From the NCBI RefSeq assembly GCF_000230675.1, contig NZ_AGIK01000001.1, positions 682,001 to 746,000 of the forward strand: 64,000 nucleotides of DNA. The letters are read 5' to 3'. The stretch comes from Synechococcus sp. WH 8016 (GTDB taxonomy: Bacteria; Cyanobacteriota; Cyanobacteriia; PCC-6307; Cyanobiaceae). Below are positions 7,912 to 18,000 of the stretch, in pieces. The notes under the pieces were generated by a model. That model made no database searches, was not told the origin of the DNA, and saw only the letters and a program-made list of their open reading frames with translations. Numbering within the stretch: the first letter of the stretch is position 1; each line of letters opens with the position of its first letter. The position numbers and the translations under genes are program-made.

Positions 7912-9861
7912 TCAATACCCCCGCTCTTGGCGTTCTTGGATTTTGCCTTCACGGCGACGTCGCTCTGCTTCACCACCAATAAGAGCACCAGCACCTAGAG
8001 CAGCTGCACCGCCAACCAATCCGGTAACGATAGGATTAGTTTTTCTAAGGCGATTACCAATACCTCTCATAAGAGGATTGTCCATAATTTTTCGTCTTGC
8101 TTCAATGCGGGGCTTTCTTTCGTCAATCTGTTTTTTCATATTCTGCACATCTCGTCTTACTTGATCATCATGAAGGTTATAGTGATGCGTCACATTAGCC
8201 TCATCACTAGAGTAATCATTGTAAAACTTCTCTAAAGAAGCAAGATCTTTTTCATCGTCTTCCAGTCCAGTGAGATTGAGGATGCCATGTTTTCCAAGCC
8301 CTGCTCCAGCAGCAGCGCCGATAACTGCTAATCCTGTAGGGGCAAGAACAGTATTAACAGGCATCGATTTGCCTAAGAACATAATTTCAGCGCCGTCGAT
8401 ACCATCTGCATCGCCTTTTAGGATTCCATTTGCAATATTAAAGTCACCGTCTAAGATATTCCAATCTTCTTTTTTATTAAACCGATAACCCTTGTAGCTC
8501 ATGTAATCTGATTTAGATACATCAGGTCGTACTTTTTTAAACTCTTCCCAAGGCAAAAGATCTCCTTGTCTTCCTAGAAAATATTTGGCTGCTATTTCCG
8601 TGAAAACATTACTCGTCTTAGATGGATCTTCGTCAGACGGAAAAATAGCCTTGCGTCCTTCTGATCCGCCGAACGGTGTAACCAACCCTAAACCTGCGTT
8701 AATACCTACGGCTGCAGGTAAGGCGAGGAGGGTAGATAGATTGTTGTTAGTTCGCTTCCTGCTATAAATAGGATCATATCTACTAACTTTATTTTTAATT
8801 AGGTTGTTAATTTCAGCCTCATCTTTGCCAAGGTTTTTTTCTCTTTCAATTTCTGCAAGATCGCGTATACGACGATTCTTGGCTTCAGGATACATATCCA
8901 TGTACTTCCGTAGAATATCTAAATCAATATCATCGGCAAGAACATTAGGCTTACGAACACGGACATCATTATCCATGACTGCGCCTTTACTATCAATCCA
9001 CTGACGATTCTCAGCTTCTGATTTGATTAATTCATCAGCACCATACAAACCATCACGGTTCATCCAACCAGCACCTTGTTCTGATACTAAATCACTCACA
9101 GCTTGTGGTGCATTAACTAGCCACCAAAAACTTCTTACACCATTATTAACAGCATCAGATGCTGTTCTTCCTAAAATTGAGCCAACCTGTTGATGTGCAT
9201 TTTGTTTCATCAGGTCTATGTTTTGGCTTCTTCTAACGTTCATATGATCGTCACTATATCCGCCAAAAACTTCTCTAATACCATCAACCAGTGGCATTCT
9301 GTCAACAGCTACTTCACCGCGTGGGCCTTCAGGATTTTTTCCTTGTCTTCTATTGATTTCGCGTTTTACAGCAATGAAGTCTTCACTTGAAGGTTGAAAG
9401 GCACTTCTAGCTGCGATGGCTGCTTGAGTTAGACGGTTTTTTCTATACCCTTGCTTTTGAGGCTCGCGTCCATGTAGATGATCATCAAGTGTATATTCAG
9501 GCTCAAAATCAGTACTAATGTAATTATCTGTTCCAGCATTCCTCTCAGCATATTTACGAATAGTTGGTTCTGTTGAAATATTATTTTTGCGATCCTTGTC
9601 ATATTGAGATCTACCAGAAATGACAGAAGCAGCAGTTTTAATATCCATGCCAAATTCATTGGCTGCTTTCTGCAGCGACTCACGTGTGATTTCACCACTA
9701 CTAGACTTAGCTCTTTGTGTAATGTCACCTGCAATAGCCAGCCCAGTCCCTAAAGATCCGCCACCTAATAAAGTCAGAAGATTGTTTGACTCGTTTTCTT
9801 CTTGAGCCGCTACTTCAGTATTAGAGGGTTGATAACCAAGATATGACGATTGATCTAACAT
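7912..9861 (-). CDS. Large unknown protein with glycine-zipper segments
   Basis: 649 residues. A Gly-rich hydrophobic segment sits near the N-terminus (LLTLLGGGSLGTGLAIAG), another at about 400-420, one at about 525 (APTGLAVIGAAAGAGLGKHG), and a third at the C-terminus (IVTGLVGGAAALGAGALIGG) followed by a highly charged Arg/Glu tail. The middle is charged and helical. No catalytic motif is recognised. A TGTCNGACA operator with a -10 box lies directly upstream (9886-9905). Membrane insertion or a virion role is possible but unproven. Confidence 0.7.
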   Translation of the reverse strand: MLDQSSYLGYQPSNTEVAAQEENESNNLLTLLGGGSLGTGLAIAGDITQRAKSSSGEITRESLQKAANEFGMDIKTAASVISGRSQYDKDRKNNISTEPTIRKYAERNAGTDNYISTDFEPEYTLDDHLHGREPQKQGYRKNRLTQAAIAARSAFQPSSEDFIAVKREINRRQGKNPEGPRGEVAVDRMPLVDGIREVFGGYSDDHMNVRRSQNIDLMKQNAHQQVGSILGRTASDAVNNGVRSFWWLVNAPQAVSDLVSEQGAGWMNRDGLYGADELIKSEAENRQWIDSKGAVMDNDVRVRKPNVLADDIDLDILRKYMDMYPEAKNRRIRDLAEIEREKNLGKDEAEINNLIKNKVSRYDPIYSRKRTNNNLSTLLALPAAVGINAGLGLVTPFGGSEGRKAIFPSDEDPSKTSNVFTEIAAKYFLGRQGDLLPWEEFKKVRPDVSKSDYMSYKGYRFNKKEDWNILDGDFNIANGILKGDADGIDGAEIMFLGKSMPVNTVLAPTGLAVIGAAAGAGLGKHGILNLTGLEDDEKDLASLEKFYNDYSSDEANVTHHYNLHDDQVRRDVQNMKKQIDERKPRIEARRKIMDNPLMRGIGNRLRKTNPIVTGLVGGAAALGAGALIGGEAERRRREGKIQERQERGY

Positions 9862-9885
9862 TTGCTTACTTATCTATATACATCT

Positions 9886-9905
9886 AGTTTAACGATTGTC
9901 GGACA
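9886..9905 (-). promoter_or_regulatory. TGTCNGACA operator plus -10 for the 649-residue gene
   Basis: Minus strand: TGTCCGACA at 9905-9897, 5 bp, TAAACT as -10, then a short leader to the start codon at 9861. Four other minus-strand units have the same layout. Confidence 0.5.
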
Positions 9906-10640
9906 CTAAATTAATTCAAGGGTGGAATTGTAGATATGCTCGTTGCGCTCGTATAAAGCTAACTCGTATCGATCAGCAACATCGTCTAAAGCTTGCCTGT
10001 ACTTCGACATATATCTATTGGCATTCGGATCTTGCCTAATTTGTTCTTCAATAGAAGGGGAGAATAAATTATGCTGAGCAGCACTCGTAAGCTGCTGCTT
10101 TAAAATTTCAAGATCTTTAGAAAGGCTTGTCATATCAATGTCATCAATGATTCCAATACCACTTGGTGTTAATGGGATTTGATGTAGAGGGTTAACACAA
10201 CGTCTCTGCCCGCACAGTGAGATGATTTCGTGTCTACCAATATCTCCCCAGGTCAGCCAACTAGCAACGTGAACTGCATGAAATTTAAAAACTTTACGAA
10301 TAGGAGGACGCTTCCAATAAAAAGCGACGCCCATTTTTGGAACATTGGGAGCAGTCCATTGCCAGCAATCATCTAGGGATGCGATGTTTACTTTGGACCA
10401 GAAGCTCTGTGCTTGCTTACGATGCTCAGGCTTTAAGCGATCAAGATTAAATGATAGTTTAGAGCTTTCTATATTTTCAATACAAGCAAGACAAGCATGG
10501 GAATGCCCGTCTCTATAAACTTCAGTATCACCATGTTCGTGATGCAAACACGGAAGTCCTAAGTAAGGGCTATGTGAATAAACTTTTACGGGCGGTTTAA
10601 GCCCTTTGAATTTATGAAGTGAGGTTCCTTGGGTCCACAT
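9906..10640 (-). CDS. HNH-type endonuclease
   Basis: 244 residues. The N-terminus has Cys/His pairs (LPCLHHEHG, HACLACI) and the centre has a phage-type HNH layout: FWSKV, DDCWQWTAP, then HAVHVASWLTWGDIG, then CGQRRCVNPLHQIPLT, where the Cys pair and NPLH supply zinc and catalytic ligands. The C-terminus is helical (about residues 190-235) and may bind DNA. Such enzymes nick or cut DNA and are common in cyanophages and islands. It is 42 bp downstream of the 864-residue gene on the same strand and has no promoter motif of its own. Confidence 0.75.
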   Translation of the reverse strand: MWTQGTSLHKFKGLKPPVKVYSHSPYLGLPCLHHEHGDTEVYRDGHSHACLACIENIESSKLSFNLDRLKPEHRKQAQSFWSKVNIASLDDCWQWTAPNVPKMGVAFYWKRPPIRKVFKFHAVHVASWLTWGDIGRHEIISLCGQRRCVNPLHQIPLTPSGIGIIDDIDMTSLSKDLEILKQQLTSAAQHNLFSPSIEEQIRQDPNANRYMSKYRQALDDVADRYELALYERNEHIYNSTLELI

Positions 10641-10682
10641 TATTTTTATATCTATGATTAACTTTGCTTTTAAACACTCTAC

Positions 10683-13277
10683 CTAGAACGGAATATCATC
10701 GTATTCAGGAACAAGTGGTGCTGTATTCCATCTATCGGCTGAGCTTTCGGCTTGCCGACGCCTACGAACAATCCGGTTCTCAGGTCTAGCCAATGCTGCA
10801 GAAGTAGAACCAGAACGAGTTGACTCTCTTGGCTGCGCTCTTGCGACAGTGTTTCCTGGTGTGCTGTCTGCTGTGTAATCCAGGAACTCATCAAGACTTA
10901 AACCAGAGGGAACAGGAGATTGAGAGCGTTGCTGAGTTCGGCGTTGCGCATCGATACCAAGTTCAGCAAACGAGATGCCATCTAGATCCTGACGAGTCGA
11001 GTTGGGGTCAACTCGTCTGATGGTGCCAAGAGACCAACCTGGATCTGGAGAAAGGTTGTCTGCTTGTTGCATGGCACGTTCTTCCATCTGACGACGGACA
11101 GATGCTGTGAATGGATCGGGTCGTACATCAATTGGTGGACCCCAACGATCATTCCTTCGATTAGCTCGTCTGCGACCTTCTCTGTTCTGACGCTCATCAG
11201 CGATGGGGTTTGTAAAGTTGGGATTAAAAGGCTGAGTGGACTGAATACGTCTGATACGTGCAGATTCGCCGATGTTGAATTGCGATTGATTACTCATTGC
11301 ATTGACTGAATCAAGCAAGATGTTGCCAGATTCATTCTGTGCTGCATTGAGATTGATTAATGCTTGTGCAGAATCACGATCAAAGAAATCAGAGGGTGCT
11401 GTATTGCGTCCATTGAATGCCCTAATACGCATCAAGTCTTGAGGCAGGTTATCGAAATTCGGCTGCAATCCATAGAACTCCTGCATCTGCTGAGGATTTC
11501 TAGGTGTATTCACTGGCAAGGTTCCGTTTTGAACCATTGCTCCAATGCGATCATTAGCCATTACAACGTTGACTCGCATATGACTTGGTGTCAGTTCAAC
11601 GCCTTGCAAAGAATCAATGTTTGCGTAATTCTCAGCAGGTTGATTAGCTCTCCATTGAACTTCACGGGTTCCAGTTGCTAAAGGTGTCCCGGAGTAAGGA
11701 TTCCGTTCCCTATTTTCAAATTCTCTTCTCTGAGCATTTGTAGAAGTACTACGACCGAATGAATTCGATTGTCCTAGAGAAGGTGCATCAGGATGAGCGT
11801 TGTATTGCGCGGGACCCATTGCACGCCCTTGAGTATCAAGGATTGGAGGTGCAGGTCTTTGGGTGTAAGCAGGCAGCGGCCAGTTAATAGCCTGATTGAC
11901 TTGCCATTGGCGCAGGTTCTCTACATCACCTGGGTTAAACAACTCTTGTGCAATAACACGGCCACCCGGTGTCTCCTCATAAATATCAATCAAGTTACGC
12001 TTAGCAGAGTTGCGTATTTCAGCAGGGGCTGAGTCTGCTCCAGTTGGGTGTGCTTCCATTCGATTTCGGACAGCATTTACAAATGCATCTCGCCTTTCAC
12101 CTCTTGGAGTATTAGCTGGTAATTCCGTTCGAAGCGATGAGTAATCATCAGGAGCATTCCGCATCCTGTCCAGATCAGTTGCTGATATTGGCTGAGGCAG
12201 CTGACGAGGATTAAGGCGTTGCAGCAGATCCATATTGGCCCCAGCTTCTCGATTACGCCCATCACCGATATCTTCTAACTGACGTTCACGTACTCTTCTG
12301 ACACCTTCAGCAATGATGGCATCGTCCAAATCATCTTGACGACCATACTCGTCAACTTCCCTGAATACTCCTTCTGCTCTTCGACGAACGTCAATTCCGT
12401 CAGGATACTGTTCATCGATATCACCACTGTAGTCGTAAGGTATATCAAGTCCACTTTCTAAGCGATTCTCAAACTCACGTCTTCTTACAGGAGGCGGAGG
12501 ACCATCATCATAGCCGTCATAACCATAGTCATCGTCATACTCAGGCTGTTTGCCTACATAATTGTTCTCTAGATCTAAAGACTTACGCCTTTCTAATTCT
12601 TTTGAGATAGCTGACGACAACTGAGTATTGCCTCCATTTTTAGCTCGTTCAGCTAAATGCTGAGCATGCATTTCATTTACAACAAATGGAGAGACAGGTC
12701 TGATCCTTCCGTTTTCAACTAATCCATACTGAAGACCATCATTCTGCAAAGGTCCGAACCCTTTTTGCATGTAAATGTCAGCTCTACCAAAATCACCAGC
12801 AGCTGCACCAACTGGAGAATTTTCAACAAGACTGCCTTCAGGCAAATCTTTAATTGCTTTATCAAACCCTCTGTCTGCTGCTCTAGCGATCTTGACACGC
12901 CTGCTTCTTTCAGCGGCACTCTCATTACGAGGGGAACCATTGTCGTAGCTACCGTCGACAGACCAAGCTAAGGAAAAAACATCACCTTTGTTTTTGTCAG
13001 CGATTAAAGCTATCTGCTCAGGGTTTCCATAAATTGTAGTTTCGTTGGGATCAAACGAGGCGTTAGGAAGACCTGATCGGCTGGCCCTGATATCAACACG
13101 AGCATCTGTGCCAGGCACCAAGATTGTTTCGTTAAACCCCGAAGAAGGGAACCCTCGTGTCTCATTCACATTGATTTGATTGAGTTTATTAATTGCATCA
13201 TTTAGCTGCTGACTTATGTTTTGAATAGGCTGTCCAGCCAATTCCATTCCAGCAAATCTTCGACCTCTGATATTCAT
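10683..13277 (-). CDS. Large arginine-rich unknown protein
   Basis: 864 residues, strongly hydrophilic, rich in Arg, Asn, Gln, Pro and Asp, with an acidic stretch near residues 240-300 (EYDDDYGYDGYDDGPPPP) and many RR and RRR clusters; largely disorder-like. No known domain is recognised. A second in-frame ATG (MELAGQPIQN) lies 10 codons in. The promoter signal at 13304-13324 matches that of other minus-strand genes. Size and composition would suit a structural or nucleic-acid-packing protein, but this is speculation. Confidence 0.65.
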   Translation of the reverse strand: MNIRGRRFAGMELAGQPIQNISQQLNDAINKLNQINVNETRGFPSSGFNETILVPGTDARVDIRASRSGLPNASFDPNETTIYGNPEQIALIADKNKGDVFSLAWSVDGSYDNGSPRNESAAERSRRVKIARAADRGFDKAIKDLPEGSLVENSPVGAAAGDFGRADIYMQKGFGPLQNDGLQYGLVENGRIRPVSPFVVNEMHAQHLAERAKNGGNTQLSSAISKELERRKSLDLENNYVGKQPEYDDDYGYDGYDDGPPPPVRRREFENRLESGLDIPYDYSGDIDEQYPDGIDVRRRAEGVFREVDEYGRQDDLDDAIIAEGVRRVRERQLEDIGDGRNREAGANMDLLQRLNPRQLPQPISATDLDRMRNAPDDYSSLRTELPANTPRGERRDAFVNAVRNRMEAHPTGADSAPAEIRNSAKRNLIDIYEETPGGRVIAQELFNPGDVENLRQWQVNQAINWPLPAYTQRPAPPILDTQGRAMGPAQYNAHPDAPSLGQSNSFGRSTSTNAQRREFENRERNPYSGTPLATGTREVQWRANQPAENYANIDSLQGVELTPSHMRVNVVMANDRIGAMVQNGTLPVNTPRNPQQMQEFYGLQPNFDNLPQDLMRIRAFNGRNTAPSDFFDRDSAQALINLNAAQNESGNILLDSVNAMSNQSQFNIGESARIRRIQSTQPFNPNFTNPIADERQNREGRRRANRRNDRWGPPIDVRPDPFTASVRRQMEERAMQQADNLSPDPGWSLGTIRRVDPNSTRQDLDGISFAELGIDAQRRTQQRSQSPVPSGLSLDEFLDYTADSTPGNTVARAQPRESTRSGSTSAALARPENRIVRRRRQAESSADRWNTAPLVPEYDDIPF

Positions 13278-13303
13278 TACTACTACGACTAAATATATTC
13301 CTT

Positions 13304-13324
13304 ATTCTATCTAAATGTCCGACA
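13304..13324 (-). promoter_or_regulatory. TGTCNGACA operator plus -10 for the 864-residue gene
   Basis: Minus strand: TGTCGGACA at 13324-13316, 6 bp, TAGAAT as -10, start codon 27 bp further on. The sequence TGTCSGACACTAAAT is shared with the site at 9897. Confidence 0.55.
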
Positions 13325-13420
13325 CTAAATATTTATCAGCAGGACAGCAAAGAAATTTTTGGCCTTCAACAAATACTTAACATTCACCTATAATCATTAC
13401 AGATAATAGTAATAAGTAGC

Positions 13421-14266
13421 ATGTCTAATTTAGGGAGGAATAAACAAATAACAGATGAGCTCTTGAATAAATTTGAGTATCTTTGCTTAAATGGAATGAC
13501 GCGAGCCGAAGCCGCAGCTAAAGTTGGTTTTTCACTAGCTGGTATTCGAGTTGCATTAAAGAGGGCTAAACGTGCTTTACCTAGAAATAGATTGATCGAT
13601 AAGGTTGAAGCCCGTAAACAAGAAATACAAGATTCAGGAAAGTCACAGAAATTTTGGGCTGGAGAGTTTGGTGTATCTCAACCAGCAATCTTTAAGGTAT
13701 TCGCCAAATTACGAATATCTAAATATGGTAGGAACAGAAATCTACCTGGACCAAGCATTGACCATCAGAAACGTATTAAAGAATATCGTCAGATACTGGA
13801 ACATATTCAGAAACATGGTGGATATGTTCCTCATGCTATTAAGGCTTTAGGTCTCAAGACACCTCCTCAGCCTGTTCGTGAGTTTGCTCGTGCTATTGGA
13901 TTCAATTTAAGTCACTATCAATTTGCATGGAAGCAATATGGATTGTGGCTAACGCTTCCTGGTCCTTGGAAGAAACTTCCTCCAACGAACTATTCAGTGC
14001 CAGCAATCTGTCAAGGATGTAGCACAACAGTAAACCTCAATCTATGCAATGCCAAATCAGGTAAGACCAAAGGATGCAAGTTCTGCTCTTGCAAAGCAAA
14101 AGAGTTCTTTAAAGTAGAAAATAAAACAACAGGTGAGATACACCCATCAATCATGTCATGGGCACGGGAAGTGGGAGTGTACCCGCAATATCAGAAATAT
14201 CGACTACTGCTTCAACAAAATGAATCCGTGATAATCAATGATAATATTTACAAGATAATTGAATAG
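13421..14266 (+). CDS. Helix-turn-helix DNA-binding protein with Cys-rich zinc-binding region
   Basis: 281 residues. The N-terminal 60 residues contain a helix-turn-helix of resolvase/transposase style (LNGMTRAEAAAKVGFSLAGI), and a second similar HTH is at about 70-95 (FWAGEFGVSQPAIFKVFAKL). Further on there is CQGC, then CNAK, GCKFCSC, which fits a zinc ribbon. It may regulate the element or act in DNA transactions. It is divergent from the 864-residue gene and shares its TGTCNGACA-containing intergenic region; a TATAAT lies at 13389-13394 and points toward this gene. Confidence 0.65.
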   Translation: MSNLGRNKQITDELLNKFEYLCLNGMTRAEAAAKVGFSLAGIRVALKRAKRALPRNRLIDKVEARKQEIQDSGKSQKFWAGEFGVSQPAIFKVFAKLRISKYGRNRNLPGPSIDHQKRIKEYRQILEHIQKHGGYVPHAIKALGLKTPPQPVREFARAIGFNLSHYQFAWKQYGLWLTLPGPWKKLPPTNYSVPAICQGCSTTVNLNLCNAKSGKTKGCKFCSCKAKEFFKVENKTTGEIHPSIMSWAREVGVYPQYQKYRLLLQQNESVIINDNIYKIIE

Positions 14267-14372
14267 CTTTAGAAAAAGGAAGTAATAGCTTAGATGATCG
14301 GTTATCCCATGCAAAAGCCGAACAACCTGCTTCATAGTAATCACATAGATTATTACTAATCGCAATAATCAA

Positions 14373-14615
14373 ATGTTCGCACCTTCCCCTTTTACTCTTT
14401 TCAACGAGTTTGGATTCCCTACTCGTGATCGTGTGGTCGTTATTTCAGATAGCCAGATGGCTGAACTGAAGAAGAGCGAAGCTGAAAAGCAAATCGCATC
14501 ACTCGAAGCTAGGAAATCAGAGTATGAGAATGCATTGACTACCTTGACATCAACAATCAAAAGCCTGAAGGCGGAGCACAAGCTCATTGAGCCTGCCACT
14601 CAACAGGAGGAATGA
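14373..14615 (+). CDS. Small coiled-coil protein
   Basis: 80 residues. The N-terminus is hydrophobic-polar (MFAPSPFTLFNEFG); residues 28-72 form a Glu/Lys heptad-like coiled coil (SDSQMAELKKSEAEKQIASL). The end overlaps the convergent gene at 14584-15036 by 32 bp. The family is unknown. Confidence 0.6.
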   Translation: MFAPSPFTLFNEFGFPTRDRVVVISDSQMAELKKSEAEKQIASLEARKSEYENALTTLTSTIKSLKAEHKLIEPATQQEE

Positions 14616-15036
14616 CTGGATACTGGCCAGTACGGATGAGGTCCATGAATTCAGGCACTGGTATCTCACGGGCTGTCTCAGGGTCATCGTTTGACTCCCC
14701 GACAAGATTTACATACTCAGGATCTTGCGAAACAATGTCTCGTTCATCTTCATAGCTGGAGTAACGAGCGTTTATCCCCCACTGCTCGTACTCAGTATTG
14801 TCAGGCAGAATTTGGTTGACTTCACCATCAATCGTCAGTTCTAGTCGGCAGACTGTCAGCTTCTTGTTTAAGTTTCTGTATAGGGCTTGTATAAAGTCGT
14901 ATGCCTCTTCCTCGTTGGCGAATGATTTATATGTCTGCTGTTCGCTAAATTCTTGATACTCATTGGCATTCCAGTAGATGGTTATGCATGAAGCATCTTG
15001 AATGGCTTGATCGCCGGGAGTGAGATTTAAATCCAT
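14584..15036 (-). CDS. Acidic unknown protein
   Basis: 150 residues, acidic, with ITIYWNANEYQEFSEQQ and a C-terminal IPVPEFMDLIRTGQYPVIPP. No membrane span and no recognisable catalytic motif. It follows the 1029-residue gene by 40 bp on the same strand and may be in the same unit. Confidence 0.65.
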   Translation of the reverse strand: MDLNLTPGDQAIQDASCITIYWNANEYQEFSEQQTYKSFANEEEAYDFIQALYRNLNKKLTVCRLELTIDGEVNQILPDNTEYEQWGINARYSSYEDERDIVSQDPEYVNLVGESNDDPETAREIPVPEFMDLIRTGQYPVIPPVEWQAQ

Positions 15037-15076
15037 AATAAAGTGAATTAGTTGTGAGGACTAAGGGAGGAATGGC

Positions 15077-18000
15077 TTAATCCTTAAGCGTCCTTGTATA
15101 GACCGTGACTCCTCCTTTTGCAAGTGTTTTACGGACATCAGGTTGCTCAAATAACTCAGCTATTTCCGCACTCATGTCATCACAATAAAGCTTATCTGTG
15201 CATCCGGTGAAGGCATCAAGCATTTCACTATCTAAGATGTACGGTTTAATTGCACTCCAGAATGGCTCCATTAAGCACAGGTAATTATCTCCTATCCCAG
15301 ATTCACTGGAATCAAGTAGGTACGATGTAAACCTTTCCATTATGTGTGGCTTGTCGGCATTCTGTTGAGCAAATGAGAGCATTTGCTTTGCAGTATCTTC
15401 TACCGTATCAGCATCAATTGCAAAATACAGCTGACCAAAGTTGAAGTGCTTGTTGCCAACTTGATATGTACCATCGCTTTGGATATATTCCACCACGGCT
15501 TTCTTGCAGTATTCAACGAAATCCGATTCGGAAGGCATATCGAATAGATTCAGTTCTTGACTGTTCGTTGACGCATAAATCTTCTTCAACTTCCCAATCA
15601 TTTTTTCCGTGAATGCATTGTTCAAAATATATTGTCCGAGCACATAGCCAAAGGCATCAGGATCGTTACCTGCACTGTGGAGCTGTTCGCAAAAGGAAGG
15701 CCACTCATCGTCTGATATCTCTCCTTCGGCTGATTCATCTTCAGCCTGACCAAGCGCTGCCATCATCTGCTCTTCAGTAAGCACAGTGACACCAAGCTCT
15801 TGAGCCTTCGCCAGTTTGCTGCCGCTCTCGTCCCCTGCCACCAGGAAGTCGGTGGTCTTGCTGACGCCTGATGCAATGGTTGCACCAGCAGCCTCAAGCA
15901 ATGCTTCAACTTCCTTGCGGGTCTGACTGAGCTTGCCTGTTACACAGACACGTTTGCCACTGAAATCAATGGTTGCAGGTGTTGTGGAAAGTGATAGACC
16001 TCTTTTGAAAACCTCAGCAACTTCTGCTCCAAAGTCTGAGAAGTCACCACCTTGTCCCCACTCGTGATTGATTGTCTTAGCTGACAATTCAATCTTATCT
16101 TTGAACTCATCAAACCATTGACCTTGCAAAAGCTCTTCCCAATTATCAGAGCCTGCGTCACCTGCAAACAGCATCTCCCAAAGAGCATCACGGTGTTCTG
16201 GATGACGCTTGATATAAGCCAACGACAGGTTTGTGAAGGGGTTATCAGCTTCCTGAGAAAATGTGTCCCAAGCCCATTGGAAACTTGCTTTCATGTTTTG
16301 CTCGCCAAGAAGAGCTGCTACATAGTTTTCGACTACAGGTTTCCCAGCATTTAAGTACTCTTCTTCTGACACCTCTTGCTCGTGTACATACTGAGCAAAA
16401 TCACTAAGCACGGCTTTCATACCGCTATCCCAAGCTTCTGCCAGGAAGAATGAGGCTGCCACATTCTGGTGACCACTCAACCATGCATTACCTTCTAATC
16501 CATCAAGCCCACGTTGGACCAAAGTCGCTAGGTCACTGCCTGCATCCGCAACAACATATCCACCGTTATCTCCTGCCCAATACTTTCGGTCCTTAATCAT
16601 TTGGCTGAGCTGGTCAACATCGACCTCATCACCATCTATTGAGCCATCAGACATTGCTGCTTCCCACAGAGGTGAATAGTCAAAGCCGTGGCTCCACTTC
16701 GGGCTATAGCAGCACTCAACAAAGCTGATGACATCCAGGCTCATCTTGTATTTCTTGGCGTGCTCTTCTTCAGACAGGCGTTCACCGTTCTCGTTTAGGT
16801 ACGCCTTGGCGGGGACGTAACGCCAGCATTTTGCATCCGTTGCTTGATTAATAACAGGTTCCCAGTCGCCTTCTTCATCAGGATCACCAGCGATGCAATC
16901 TTCGTAATCGTCTTCACTAATTAAGACAAGCATGGCGTATCTGTCATCAGTAGTGTCTTGCTCGATTACTGGCTCTTCTTTCTTGGGTTCTTCTACAGCA
17001 GGTTCTACAGTGTCAGTAGGCAGCTCAAACTTTTCCCACCTGCGATTCTGAACAAGATTATCAATCATGTTGTAGATATGAAACCCTGTGGTTGATGTCT
17101 CTAGTTCACCAGCAAGATTGCTATTTGACTTCTCAAGTCTTGAAGCGATATACATCACAAGCCTTTGCATCTCCCGGCCATGCTCTGGATAAGCATCTGT
17201 TCCCGCTTTGCTTTCTAGAAGTTTCCAGATGCCAGTTGTATCTTCTGCTCCACCAACGGCAGCAGCAAGAAAAGCCTCTCGTATTTGTAAACGGCTACGT
17301 CCAGTGACTTTTGGCTTGAACTCGGGGAAGGAGGCTACAGTATTAGTTACTACACCAGACTGGGCAAAGATCTCTTCTACTTCTGGTCCGTATGCGTTGT
17401 ATAGATCTTCGTTGCCGTCATCGCACCAACGCTTGTAAATCGCTTTGGCATTTAGTTTGAGTTCTTCCTGGAACTCCTCCACAAACCACTGATCCATGAA
17501 CAGCGGTTCATAACTGTCTGAAATAAAATCCTCATTTTCAAAATAAAACAACCAAAGATTATTGCGCCACTCTGGATTACGTTGGACGAATGCTACTGCA
17601 TCTTGTCCGAACTCCCAGTTTCCGACGTAAGAGTAAGCATAGTTGGCACTCTCAAAGAACTGAGCTTTTTCCTCATCTGTTGCATCTTTTAAATCCTCTT
17701 TGATTGACTTCTTGCACCATTCCACTGCCGCCGATATGTACTGAAATCCAGTAACCCCGTGACCTACAACATCATCGTCAACGTATGTCGCAAAGTCAGC
17801 CATATCGATCTGCTCAACTCTTTCTTCAGATACTTCATCTGTAAGAGCAATTGAGTATTTCAAGGCTTCATGACCCCTTACCCAACTGTCACTGCCACTA
17901 GTTGCTATACCTGCAATAAATGTGACAAGCTTTGCTTGCTTCTCTGGGCAAAGTTCAATGTTCTCTGCGCCTAGCCATTCATCGAGAACACTCTCTAACT

